From contig CM020618.1 of NCBI GenBank assembly GCA_009829735.1, positions 3,222,882-3,286,881 on the forward strand: a stretch of 64,000 nucleotides of DNA. Direction: 5' to 3'. The DNA comes from Pyropia yezoensis. Lineage: Eukaryota > Rhodophyta > Bangiophyceae > Bangiales > Bangiaceae. The translations under genes and the position numbers were made by a program. Numbering within the stretch: the first letter of the stretch is position 1; the number at the start of each line of letters is the position of its first letter. Shown one piece after another: positions 53,701 to 63,819 of this stretch. The notes beneath the pieces are model-generated. The model worked only from the letters and a program-made list of their open reading frames with translations, was not told where the DNA came from and searched no databases.

Positions 53701-53896
53701 CCTACCGCCCCTTATGTGGGGCCCATTACACTGGGGCAAACCGTCAACGCACCTGATTGGCTCAGGTCTGTGGCCCAAAGGTTCTCGGAGGAATGAAAAA
53801 TGAACGCTCCGTGTATCTTTTTTTTGCAACGTACCATAGATAGGTAAAAGAATACGAGCGTAATACGCCTGCTTTGAGTAGTCTTGGCAACCCCTG

Positions 53897-55987
53897 TTAC
53901 TTATCTCAGCAAGCGCAGAGTATTGAAAGACTGACAAGGACAGCGCACATTGGCAGTAGGTGCTGAAGTAGTCCCTCGTTCTTACGCAGTTCGGCACGTC
54001 GCCGGCAAGTACGACTGATGGCACGTGATGTGGCCTGGGAGGTCCAAGCTGGAACCTGATGGACCTCTATGAACGCAGCGATTGAGGGGGACTTCCAACC
54101 CCCGTCCAGTGCTCAGACTTGTATGCAACAGAGTTTGAGCCCCCCCCTCTGGGACAGTCGATTGTATGGTTGATTCAGCTTCGACGCAAACTCGTTCAAT
54201 CATATACGCCCCCCCTGTCCCCGTCCCCCAACCAACCAATCCCTCGCCCGCATGGATGCAGCCGAACCCTAGCACCACAAGTGGGCGTGTGAACTCGGGG
54301 TGTAGGGCGCGGGCCTAGTACCACATGAGGGCGTGGGCGTGAAGTCGGGATGTAGGGCGCGGGCCTTTTTGACACAGCGGGGCAGCACCCCATGCCCATG
54401 CGCTGGCACGCGCGCTCGCTGCCAATCCCCGAGGAGGGGAGCTTGTTTGTCATTCGAACGCACCACGAATACACTACCGGAAATAGTATCTCTTGCCGAG
54501 GCTGCCAGCATTGTAGAGCCCAGAGAATGGTTGCGCCACGCCTGGTCAGTGCGGTGGTCGCCGAAAAGAGCCATCAGGGGGCCCACAGAAGAAAGCCGTC
54601 CGAGGTTGGACGCGCACGCGGGGGGGTGGGGGGAAAGCATGGCTTGTCATGAGAGTGGGGAAGATGGGCGACCGCCGCCACGGGTCGTCCCTGACGCCCA
54701 CACACGACTCTCATGCACGCAGACCAGCCGGACTGCCACGGGTGTGGACTCACGGCGCGAGATACGGGAAGCGGTCCTCTTCAAACAAGAGGGAGGGAGG
54801 CATTATGGACCTGCGGGGCGACGGAGGGGGTTTTCCACAGCAAGGCAATGTTATTCAGCGTGACGCGCCACCTTCGTGCGTCTCGCACTCAGACCAATCA
54901 ATCTTCCATCGCTGGGTAGCAGGATCCGCCTCCACACCGTCGCCCAGACGTGACCAAATTTTTGAGCGCTCCCACCCCTCCCAGGCGAGGCCCGCACGTT
55001 CAGCCTGGTGGCGCTGTCTGGATGCCCATCCAAGGCGCCCCCCCCATGGGGGCGGCACGGGATACACACTGCGACGCTAAGCAGGCGGCAGCTCCATCGC
55101 CCTTCGGTGGCGCCGCCGCCTGAACTGGGAACGAGCGCGCCATGGCGGGGGCGTATAGGGTCTCTAAGGGCCCTCCACGTGGGGAGACCTCGTAGAGGTC
55201 ACGTGGTACCCCTGTGCCCACGCTCCTAGCGAGCAGGACGGGGCCGACTTGGCCTCTTGGAGTTTGTTTTACTGGCCTCCGATTGGTTCCCTCATATGGA
55301 GATGAGACCGGGTCGCCACTGGTTCTGGGGCCCATATTGGCATTCCCATTGTATGGGATTTTCCCCTGACCGGAATTGACCTTTGGTCGATAACCCGGGA
55401 TGGGATGCACTTGGGGTTTGGATTTCGAGTGCGTATTTTGCGTGATTGTGAGATTGGGGAGGTTTTGAGTATTGGCACTGATGTCCGGCGGGGCTCTTCT
55501 CCCCCGTATATTGGAGATTCCTGCCCCGCTGGCAGGGATGATCTGTGAGGGAGGGGGCCTTCCGAGCATGTTGGAGGGTTTTGATTGGCCCGCACGTGGC
55601 CCGGTGTGGAGTGTTGCTGGGTGCGGGTGAGAGAGGGTAAGAGTGTGACTGGGGGTGCGCGTTGCTTCCCCCTTCGAAAAAAAACAGACTTGCGTGTGCT
55701 TGAACACTGTCGTCCTGGTCGCAGATCCCCGCGTGAACCAGCCAGGCGGTCGGGGGTTCCGTATCTCTCCTGTCTCCCCGCGTTCTTGATGGGTTGTTTC
55801 TCTGTGTGTTCTGGGTGCTACGCGCCTAAGGTACGTGAAACCACTGCAGGGCGCAGAGCCCCCCCCCCCGCTGCAGGCCCCCTCCGCTTTCCCCCGCTCG
55901 TTCCCTCTTCTGCCATCGCACGAGGTTGGCGGGGGATGGGTGCACCTCACTGACGACCCCTTGAGGGCCTTCTTGCGCAGAATTGTC
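53897..55987. other. No gene supported
   Basis: About 2.1 kb. The frames, including one of 337 residues on the minus strand (56013-55000), lack domains and have Pro/Arg/Gly-biased composition. It contains the short duplication at 54269-54365 and a hairpin near 55083-55125. Probably diverged repeat DNA. Confidence 0.4.
54269..54365 (+). repeat. Tandem duplication of a 46-51 bp unit
   Basis: Two diverged units start at 54269 and 54315 (CTAG.ACCACA..) and end in TGTAGGGCGCGGGC. Differences are a few substitutions and a small insertion in the second unit. Confidence 0.85.
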
Positions 55988-56438
55988 TTGCAGTCTTCCG
56001 AATTTTGTCCCATGTCGACAAGAGCAAGAGCAAGTGTACAAGAGCAATGGCAAATCGCATGCTGGCAGCAGAGGGCTTACCAATGGCGTGCTGCAACACG
56101 TCTGTCGGAAGAACCTGATGATTGGCTATGGCCACAACTGCTCTCGCAACGAACGCTGGTTGTTCGAAACACTCTTGTTTTTTCATCAGATCTCGCCGGT
56201 TGGCCCTTTATCTCAGGTCATCTACTTCAAGAACAGTGCGAAGCGCTCAGCCGGTGCTTGCTCTGCCCTCGAAGTGGTCAGAAATCCCGAGGGAATCCCC
56301 GGTCACACTGTTCGCACAACAGCGGACCCTCATGCAGAGCAGTCATTGGCCAGAGAGGCAGCATCTGAGTTATATCATTGGTCAAACACAGTTTGCTGTT
56401 GCTCTTGTCCACATGGGACAACATTGGGAGAACTGCAA
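55988..56438. mobile_element. 451-bp foldback (MITE-like) element
   Basis: The ends are imperfect inverted repeats of about 47 bp: TTGCAGT..., TTGTCCCATGT.GACAAGAGCAA, with the inverse ending CTGCAA at 56438. Weaker inverted similarity continues inward (CCAATGG-type blocks). No coding capacity. It ends only 5 bp before the Tc1/mariner element's target TA. Confidence 0.75.
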
Positions 56439-56444
56439 TATGTA

Positions 56445-57732
56445 CAGTGCCCTCCCAAAAGTCTTTCCCCACACCTGCATCTGAGGCGATTCCACTTGGA
56501 CTCTACTCACAAAGTCCAATAAACCCGGCCATTTCGGGGCATTGTGCCGCCCATCTGCTCGGCCTTCGGCTACTGCGTCAGCCATTCTCCGCCCCTTTTT
56601 TTTCACATGATCGCCATGGGAAGGCGCTACCTGTGCGTGTCCGCGGCGGAGCGGACCACCATTGAGGAGCTGACGCGTCGTGGGCTATCCAATGGGGTTA
56701 TGGCGCGCCAGGTTGGCGTCAAAAAGTCCCCCGTGGCCCATATTGCGAACCACGTGCGCCGAGATGGCCACACTGCCCGCCCCACTCGCTCCGAAAGGCC
56801 GCCGCTGGTCGATGTTCGAGGCTCGCGGCGCCTGCTGAGGATTGCGCGCTGTGGGCGCTATGCTACCCTAGCCGAATTGCGAGCTGCCTACAACACTGGG
56901 TGTCACAAGCCGGTGTCACTGTCAACACTTCTTCGTCGCGTATATAAGGCTGACATTGCGTCCCGTCGGCCGGCGGCAAGGCAGGATGTCGGGCCAATCA
57001 AACGGCGCAAGCGGCTGAATTGGGCGCGCCGCAGCCTCTACTGGACCGACGAGTGGACCAGCGTCGTCTTCTCTGATGAGAGCCGGTTTGAGGTCCGCGG
57101 ACCTCGGACGCACGATCGCGTGTGGCGCGGCTCGCGATAAAAGTGGATTCCTGAGTGCCTCTCGCCCACCTTCAAGTCCGGGAGGGGGAGCGTGATGGTA
57201 TGGGCTGGCATCTGCAGCCGTGGTCGCACACCGTTGGTGCTCATCGACGGGTCGATGAACGCCGCAGCCTACCAGGAGATGCTGGTGTTTGAATCCTATC
57301 CACATCTCCTCCGCCTTTTCGGGTCTACTGACGCTTTCTTGCGTTAGGAGGACATGGCGCCCCCGCATACGGCTCGTACCAGCTGCCAGGTGCCGGAGGA
57401 CCTGGGGCTGCGCTGCCTGCCGTGGGTGCCTCAAAGCCCCGACTAAAACTGCCTGAAGAGCGCTTGGGACTACCTCGAGCGCCACGTCCGGGTGATTGAA
57501 CCCGCCCCTAAGAACAAGGAGGAGCTGTTCCTGGCGTTGCAGCGGGTGTGGGATGCTATCCCGTTATCTTACTTTGCCGGTCTTGTCTCTTCTATTCCGC
57601 GACGCCTGGCCGCAGTTGTCAAAGCCATGGCTTTCTCCACAAAGTACTAGTAAAATCGGCGATTCGATAGCGACAGATTTCAGTCTCCTCGAGTGGTGGC
57701 CCAAGTGGGTAAAACCTTTTGGTAGGGCACTG
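56445..57732 (+). mobile_element. Tc1/mariner DNA transposon, 1288 bp, inactive
   Basis: Flanked by the target duplication TA (56443-56444 and 57733-57734). The terminal inverted repeats start CAGTGCCCT.CCAAAAG and match over about 26 bp with four mismatches. One transposase gene fills the interior. Length and ends are typical of Tc1 elements. Confidence 0.93.
56607..57650 (+). pseudogene. Tc1/mariner transposase pseudogene
   Basis: One continuous frame of about 347 codons with three in-frame stops: TAA at 57138-57140, TAG after FLR near 57345, and TAA after SPD near 57443. No frameshift is needed. The N-terminus MGRRYLCVSAAERTTIEELT.. is a helix-turn-helix pair, as in Tc1 (LS.GVMARQVGV). 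The DDE core has VVFSDESRF (first Asp), VMVWAGI, EDMAPPHTA (second Asp; usually QDNAPCHTA) and WVPQSPD.N. The third acidic residue is lost: the usual IE..W reads LK..W. The element is therefore dead both by stops and by a catalytic change. Divergence is modest, so the insertion is not very old. Confidence 0.93.
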
Positions 57733-57734
57733 TA

Positions 57735-58101
57735 CCTGGTTCAAGACTCTTGGCGGTGGGGGGGAGGACAGGCAGGGTCGCGGCACACTCGCCCCTACAA
57801 GAGGCGGGGGCGGCACTGATCCGGGCGCTGGCGTCGTCTGCCCCCCTTTCCATACCCACGAGGCTGGCACAGTCTGCTCAAACAGGGAGCCCCACTCCCC
57901 ACCCCGGCACACCACCTCGATCACCGTACCCGACCGCTCCCACTGCCCATTGACCTTTTTTGTCGTGAGTTTCCACCAGCGGAGGCACTGTTGCCCCGTC
58001 CCTGCTCCCCCTCCCGCACGTGTGACCATGAATTCCTCTTCCGACGCCTGGGTGGGGGTCCCTGGCGGCACTGCTACCCACTCTGACGCCGGTGGCCGCC
58101 C
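57735..58101. other. Flank right of the Tc1/mariner element
   Basis: GC-rich. An ATG at 58028 opens a 50-residue frame (MNSSSDAWVGVPGGTATHSD..) that ends at 58180, and it may be connected with the coding-like stretch that follows. Nothing else is seen. Confidence 0.4.
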
Positions 58102-58725
58102 GTGCCGGGCGGTGCTGGCAGCTGCCAATGCCGGCGCCGCCACCGCCCTGATGGGCGTGGGGTTGCGGCGCAGGTCGTGACCGCCGCGTCACCGCTGCGC
58201 GGTGCGTTCGGTCGTGGCGGCGAGGCGAGCTACCACGCGGCCGCAGCGGTGGCCGGCTTCCTCTTGCCCGACGCCCGGGCGGCGGCCGACGCCGCAGCGC
58301 CCGGCAAGGACCCTGTCACAGACACGTGGCTGACAGACCTCCGCGCCACAGCCACCCAGGGGCTGGCGCCGCTCCCAGCGGCCATCTACTTTCGCCGCCA
58401 CGAAGGCCGGTTCCTCATCCACGTGGACCGTGAGCTCGGCACGGGGCAGGTGCTCCTCGAGGTGCCTGACAGCCTGTTGGACGTGCCGTTTGTGCTGGCC
58501 GCAGAGTTTTTCGCCTTTGACGCGGGCGTCGAGTTGCCAGGGCGGAATTTCCGGCTGGACGAAATGTTGGGCACCCCAAACCGGGTGCACGCCTTCAGGC
58601 GCCTGCCCAACACGGACCCCCCGACGCTGGAGCTCTACGGCCCGCCGCTGCGCGAGCGGAACGTCAATCCAGACAGGTTGCCGGGAATGGAGGCCATCAG
58701 CGGCATGTCCTCGGCAACGGTATAG
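58102..58725 (+). CDS. Coding-like stretch of unknown function
   Basis: The frame to TAG at 58723-58725 encodes about 200 residues of balanced composition: PAAIYFRRHEGRFLIHVDREL, then GQVLLEVPDSLLDVPFVLAAEFFAFDAGVELPGR and LDEMLGTPNRVHAFRRLPNTD. It has no ATG of its own; the short frame starting at 58028 may be its N-terminal part (splicing, or a broken gene). I do not recognise a family. It lies between a Tc1 element and a gag-like fossil, so an element origin is as likely as a host gene. Confidence 0.4.
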   Translation: MPGGAGSCQCRRRHRPDGRGVAAQVVTAASPLRGAFGRGGEASYHAAAAVAGFLLPDARAAADAAAPGKDPVTDTWLTDLRATATQGLAPLPAAIYFRRHEGRFLIHVDRELGTGQVLLEVPDSLLDVPFVLAAEFFAFDAGVELPGRNFRLDEMLGTPNRVHAFRRLPNTDPPTLELYGPPLRERNVNPDRLPGMEAISGMSSATV

Positions 58726-59280
58726 TCCTTCCTGCCCATCCGATGGGCAACGGACGACTGATCATTGAAGCTGGGCCGTGGGTGGCTGCCGGCTTTCGCG
58801 TTGGCCTTCTGAAAAGGTATTTCACCCGCTTTGTTGAAGGCACCGCGCTCCCGCGGTCGGTGACGTTCAAAGTCAAGGTCGTGACTCCAACCGGATGTGG
58901 GGGCTCTCTCAACGTCATGATCGTGATCCTCCCGCGTACGCGCATGACCCCGTTGGCCCTGGACGACCCGTAAGATTTCTTTGCTGAGCATTTTTCGTGG
59001 GTGGACCACTACAGCCCCTGTGGTGGTTATCTGGACGTAAGCCCACACTAACGGGGTACCTAATCCTCCTGAAGGAGATGGTGGGGAACCCGCGGTATAA
59101 ACCCTGGAGTCAGAACTGCCGGAACGTGAAGCTCCTCGCGAAGTTGAAAGCGTCCGGGAGGGGGAACACGAGGGTAACGCAAGGTTGATAAGTTTCTGAG
59201 GGGGCTGTGGCAAAAACCAGTCGCACACGCGACACCGAAGTTGGGGCGGTGCGCAAGGGCTGCCCCCCCTGGACGAGCGT
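58726..59280. other. Possible LTR remnant or leader before a gag-like fossil
   Basis: Contains TATAAACCC near 59097, like the TATA-type box of the LTRs in this window, and a short frame 58743-58973 without recognisable domain. No second copy exists in the window to define an LTR. Confidence 0.3.
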
Positions 59281-61234
59281 ATGGAGGACACCTCTTACGG
59301 TGTAGCGCCCGCCGGGACTTCCGGTGGGGGCTCCGCGATCGCTCCGGGGGATGCGACTCCCGCGTCACCCGGCTTTGGGTTGGCGGCGGGATCTCCCCCG
59401 GAGATGGGCCGCCTCATCCCACGGGAGGCCTTGGGACGGTGGTTTTGCCCCGCTTGGCCTCTGTATGAGGAGGGGTTGACTGCTCTCCGCTGTGGCCGAC
59501 TTGGCACAGCGATGAGTCGTGTATGGGACCGCCTACGGGAGAAGTTCCCCCGTAGGGTCGGGTTTCCTCCCGACTTCAGGACGGACCAGTTTGCCTTCCT
59601 GGACGAGGACGAGGTCGAAGACGTGGAGCGGGCCAAGGCCATGGTGGACCGCGGAAGAACTATCCCGGGCACCGGCGACGTGCCGACCTTCACTTGGGAC
59701 GCGGTGGCAACTCGCCCCCCATAGGGTCGGGTTTCTTCCCGACTTCAGGACGGACCAGTTTGCCTTCCTGGACGAGGACGAGGTCGAAGACGTGGAGCGG
59801 GCCAAGGCCATGGTGGACCGCGGAAGAACTATCCCGGGCACCGGCGACGTGCCGACCCTCACTTGGGACGCGGTGGCAACTCGCCCCCCGTACCTTCACG
59901 AGGCCGATCCGCACACTCATCACTTTGATGTGCGGATGGAGAAAGACTTCCGGCGAGGTCCCTACTTAGTGACCTCGGCTCAAATTGAGTTCCCGCATCT
60001 GTCCGCTGCTAGCAAGGAGCAGTACTATCCTAAGACGCCCGAGTAGTGGCCTCACGTTGAGGTCCCCTACGGGCTTCCGGCTTTACTTCCGCGGTTGCTC
60101 GATCACTTCGGCTCCACCATGTTGGCGGCTAGCCCGGACCACCTGGTGTTCGCCATGTTGGCGACCCAGTGGCTCCTCGAGGTCATGTCGACCTGGGTGT
60201 CCTGTGTTCAGCGGCGGGGGATGCTCTGGCATCTCGCCCCCTCGCTTATCCAAGGCTTGGAATAGCTCACCCCTCAGCTAGTTGCTAAGGGGTGCTCATC
60301 AGGACAGCTCACTCTACTTGAGGAGATGCTGCGTCTTCATAAGCTGATCGAGTGGGAGAGCATTGAGCACAAGTTGCGCCACTCCTCCCGCGGGACCAAG
60401 GACGATGGCACACTTCGCCAGCTCGTCTGGGTCGGTCGTGAACTTCACGACGGCCGTGTGGTACTTCGAGAGGGGTTGGGTATCGGGGACTACCCGTATG
60501 CCCCGGGGGTGGATCGCCACACTGCGCCTCCCCCGGACAAGGCAATCGTAATGGCCGTGCGTTCTCACGATGACTACCTGACTCAACCCACTGCGGGGGC
60601 CCCGAGTAGGGGTCGCAGTTGCTCTCGGGCTCCGCCAACTCGGCGAACCCCTCCGCTTCCTCCTGTCCCTATCCAGCCGCACGGGGACATCCCGATAAGC
60701 GTTGCCGTTGAGTCGTCCACCCCGGTGTCCTTCAACTTAGGGGCCACCCTCTTGACGGTCTATCTCAAGTTGGTATTGCCGGCCACGCCCTTGACCTCAG
60801 AGATGATGATCACCGCGTTGGTGCGCACCATTTCTTGGTTGGCCGCGTCGACTGCGACCCTTCAAGTTTCCGAGACTCTTCAACTTGAGGAGCGCGTTCG
60901 TGCTGCGGTGGCGACCGCGAGCTGCGAGTCGGTGGCGGGGTTCATGACGGCCGAGTTGGCTCGTATTGGGTCCATTGTGCCCTTCCCAGCCCCACTTGGG
61001 CGTGGCAAGCGTCGAGCGAGCCGGGCATATTCGCCTCCTCGCCGTCGTCGCCGTCACTCGCGGCGCTCTCCCTCCGTGTCGGAAGACGAGTTGTTCTATT
61101 CCGTCTCGGAGTCCTCTACCCCGTCGGAGACGGAGTCGGTCCGACGTCTGCGTCGCCAACTTGCGCGCAAGACCAAGCAGAAGAGTAGCCGCGGTCGTCG
61201 CCACTTGCGCGACCGTGAGGGGCGCGACGGTTCG
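59281..61234 (+). mobile_element. Gag-like coding fossil of a third retroelement (broken)
   Basis: A plus-strand stretch with protein-like composition, broken about three times. Recognisable blocks: DFRTDQFAFLDEDEVEDVERA, HEADPHTHHFDVRMEKDF, then a helical part and a basic Arg/Ser-rich tail (GRGKRRASRAYSPPRRRRRH). The order of helical block then basic tail is compatible with a Gag protein, but no zinc knuckle is seen, so the retroelement origin is inference. It is interrupted on the right by the family 2 LTR. Confidence 0.45.
59553..59893 (+). repeat. Direct tandem repeat with a 170-bp unit
   Basis: Two nearly identical units, each starting TAGGGTCGGGTTTC (59553 and 59723) and ending CAACTCGCCCCCC. 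They differ at only a few positions, so the duplication is recent. Confidence 0.93.
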
Positions 61235-61804
61235 TGTAGCATCCCTGGCCCCGACTTGGCGCCGACCCGGGACTACAACCAGAGGGCACAGGTGCCAGAA
61301 CACGCCCGCGGTGTGGTGATGGTTGGCGGCCGTGGCCCGTGCCCGGCACTGGGATGCGGTGGACTACGCTATCCACACGTGAGAGAGGGATTGCTGATGG
61401 GTTTTTGCATACTTGTGAGGGACTTGATTTGAGAGAATTTGAGTGTGAGATTAGCGAGTGGGAATAGAATTAGTAGTGATAGTGGCCCCCGACCTGACGA
61501 GGTTAGACTCGGGTCGGGGCCACTCGGGGTTATGGGGGGGCTACCTGGCCAACGTGCCGAGGCTCCCCCAGATGCACGTTAAGAGGGACAGCGAGGCGCC
61601 CTTGGCCCGCGCCCTCAGGAAAAAGACAACTGCGCGTTTGCTTTCCTCTTCCCCGTGTGCACTACCGTGCGTATCTGTTTGCTCTGCGAGCAGGCACGTG
61701 AGGCAACAGGCATACCATTCTCGTAGTTCCCCTTTCTGTGTTACCTGTCCCTTTCCCCCGAGGGATATTGACACGTGTCTGAGAGGATCGAGTTTTATAC
61801 CACA
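61235..61804 (+). repeat. 5' LTR of the family 2 element
   Basis: 570 bp from TGTAGCATCCCTGG to ATACCACA. It contains a strong hairpin, CCCCGACCTGACGAGG with GGGTCGGGGCCAC (61484-61524). Its limits are fixed by comparison with the solo copy at 10455-11026, where the same ends are flanked by target duplications. Confidence 0.93.
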
Positions 61805-62016
61805 TATTTGGTGGAGCATCAGGGGATGATTGGAGTGTTTGAGAAGAGACATTTGGGAGCAGCGGCTGGGTTGTTCCTGTTCTGTCTTTTTCTGTGGTTT
61901 GGGAATTATTTGCACCCGTTCACGGGAATCCCATTCCTGGCTCTCCAACCCCTCTCTTGTGGTCGGGCGATCTTTGGACACGCAGGCAACTGGACTGTGG
62001 CTGTCAAGAGACCAAC

Positions 62017-63819
62017 ATGGCTACCCTCCCTGGCACGACGGTGCCCGAAGGGGTAGACCCCGCGTCCCTTGACGCATCCCTGGTCACCGCGGGGGACGGT
62101 GCCCAACCCGGCGTTCTCCCTACGGGTGAAGCAGACCTGGGCGTGACTTCCGGTAGCGGACTGGAGTCCACAGGCGGCCAAGCACCACCTGCTCCCGTTC
62201 CTCCGGCTGTTCCTCCTGTGGGAGCCACCCCGGGGTCAACGGCGTTTGAGTCCGCTCGCAGCAGACGTCTCCCTCCTGTCGGTTCTACTCCTCAACCTCC
62301 AGGGATAGCCCCTGGTGTGTTTACTCCTGGACCCACACATGGCAGCTGGGTGTATACACCTCTTCCTGTGGGCACTAGCGATGCTAGAGGCACCGTTGTG
62401 ACTGGTTCTACGGGTCTCCCTGAGACCTCGACTCCTGGGACCGGCCAAGCTTTTCCTCCCCTTGCATCCTATGGGGCGGGGAGCTCCAAGACCGGTAACC
62501 GTAGCAGCCGAAGGCGTCGGCGTCATCGCCGTCGCTCTAGCACCAGCGAGACCAGTTCCTCCAGCTCTGAGGAGGGATATGATTGGGATGCATCTCCCGA
62601 TCCCACCCGGCGCAGGCTAGTCGAGTTTAACTTCCCTGCCCACCAAGTGGGAGATGCCACCCTGAACAAGGTCACGTATTGGGGTAACTACCGGCTGGAG
62701 AACCAAGACCAAGGTTACACCCGGAAGATGGCCAAGAAGATGGCGTCCCTGAACCGGCGAATGCAGCCGAGCTTCGGGGGACATCCTAAGTTTTCCGGGA
62801 AGAGACCGGCGCTTATCTTTGCCTTCCTGCGCCGGTTTGTCAAGGCATGCAATGACAACGATGTGTCTGAGGGCAAGGCTCTCTACCTCCTGGTTAACTT
62901 CATGACCGGAGAAGCGGAACAGCGGTTTGCACAGGTTCTACCAGACTCTGCCGGACACATTGTCGGACGTACCGTCGCGAGTTATCCGGAGGCGGTCAAC
63001 TGGCTCCTGTCCAACTACGCTGACGCGGACTCTCTGCGTAAAGCAGTCGGCAGGCTGAACCGGGCAACTATGGAAAGACAAGAGACTCCAGAGGCGTTCG
63101 CCCGTCGTGTCCGGGAGATGAGCGATGCTTGTGGCAACGTTTACCCTGAGGACAGGCTCAAGATGATCTTCTCGGACAACGTTTACCCTGAGGACAGGCT
63201 CAAGATGATCTTCTCGGAAGGGCTTCCTGAATATCTTCAAGTGGATGCGGAGAACTACAACCAGGAACATCAAGAACATACCTTCCAGCAGTTGATGGCC
63301 TACACCCAGGGCAAGTACCGGCAAGCCAGGGCCCTCCAAGCTCCCATGGTATCAACTCCCAAGCCGTTGTCGCGAGTTCGACCCGGACCCGACAAGTATA
63401 AGGGAGGTGATAGCCCTGTACCAGTACTCGCAGTTGGCGAGGCCTCACCCATGGGGTCAGGGGACAAGTGGGGCGGCTTCATTTCTAAGGAGCAACCATC
63501 CCTGGTCGCCCCCAAGCAAGTCAAGAACCAGCGGTTCCGGTCTTGTTGGCTGTGCCAGAAGGAGGATCACATGTCCTACCAGTGCCCGACCATTCCCAAG
63601 GACCTCCAGGAGAAACTCAAGCGTCAAGGACTGGTGTTTGCAAAGGCGGTCAACTGGGCTGACCGGCGAGCACCCTCCAAGATGGACCAGGCACAGGTAC
63701 ACGCAATCCGAGTGGCAACCTTACAGAGCATCACGGAGGCTCTGGCAAGGGAAGCTCCTACGGACTTTGACCTGGAGACCGAAACCTCTAAGGACTCCTC
63801 GGACCCGGGAAACGAGTAG
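62017..63819 (+). CDS. Gag polyprotein (family 2 element)
   Basis: About 600 residues from an ATG in the context ACCAACATGG. The N-terminal 180 residues are Pro/Gly/Thr-rich, followed by a basic Arg/Ser stretch. The capsid-like retrotransposon gag domain spans about 245-430: FSGKRPALIFAFLRRFVKAC, LLVNFMTGEAEQRF, YPEAVNWLLSNYAD and RQETPEAFARRVREM. One CCHC zinc knuckle lies near the C-terminus, CWLCQKEDHMSYQC (spacing 2-4-4). The frame is open throughout and contains a short internal tandem repeat. Pol would follow beyond the window edge. Confidence 0.9.
   Translation: MATLPGTTVPEGVDPASLDASLVTAGDGAQPGVLPTGEADLGVTSGSGLESTGGQAPPAPVPPAVPPVGATPGSTAFESARSRRLPPVGSTPQPPGIAPGVFTPGPTHGSWVYTPLPVGTSDARGTVVTGSTGLPETSTPGTGQAFPPLASYGAGSSKTGNRSSRRRRRHRRRSSTSETSSSSSEEGYDWDASPDPTRRRLVEFNFPAHQVGDATLNKVTYWGNYRLENQDQGYTRKMAKKMASLNRRMQPSFGGHPKFSGKRPALIFAFLRRFVKACNDNDVSEGKALYLLVNFMTGEAEQRFAQVLPDSAGHIVGRTVASYPEAVNWLLSNYADADSLRKAVGRLNRATMERQETPEAFARRVREMSDACGNVYPEDRLKMIFSDNVYPEDRLKMIFSEGLPEYLQVDAENYNQEHQEHTFQQLMAYTQGKYRQARALQAPMVSTPKPLSRVRPGPDKYKGGDSPVPVLAVGEASPMGSGDKWGGFISKEQPSLVAPKQVKNQRFRSCWLCQKEDHMSYQCPTIPKDLQEKLKRQGLVFAKAVNWADRRAPSKMDQAQVHAIRVATLQSITEALAREAPTDFDLETETSKDSSDPGNE

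Larger units (their letters stand above)
50731..53896. mobile_element. TIR-bounded nested element with GCGTAC motif array
   Basis: The ends are CAGGGGTTGTCAAG on the left and its near-perfect inverse CTTGGCAACCCCTG on the right, each next to TAA/TTA, so a TA target duplication with ACAGGGG ends is possible (TA at 50728-50729 and 53898-53899). The left 460 bp hold at least nine GCGTAC/GCGTAT motifs; the right end has similar GCGTA..TACGC motifs. The interior contains GC-rich filler, a GCC repeat and a solo LTR, so it is a non-autonomous element grown by insertions. No transposase is seen. Confidence 0.55.
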
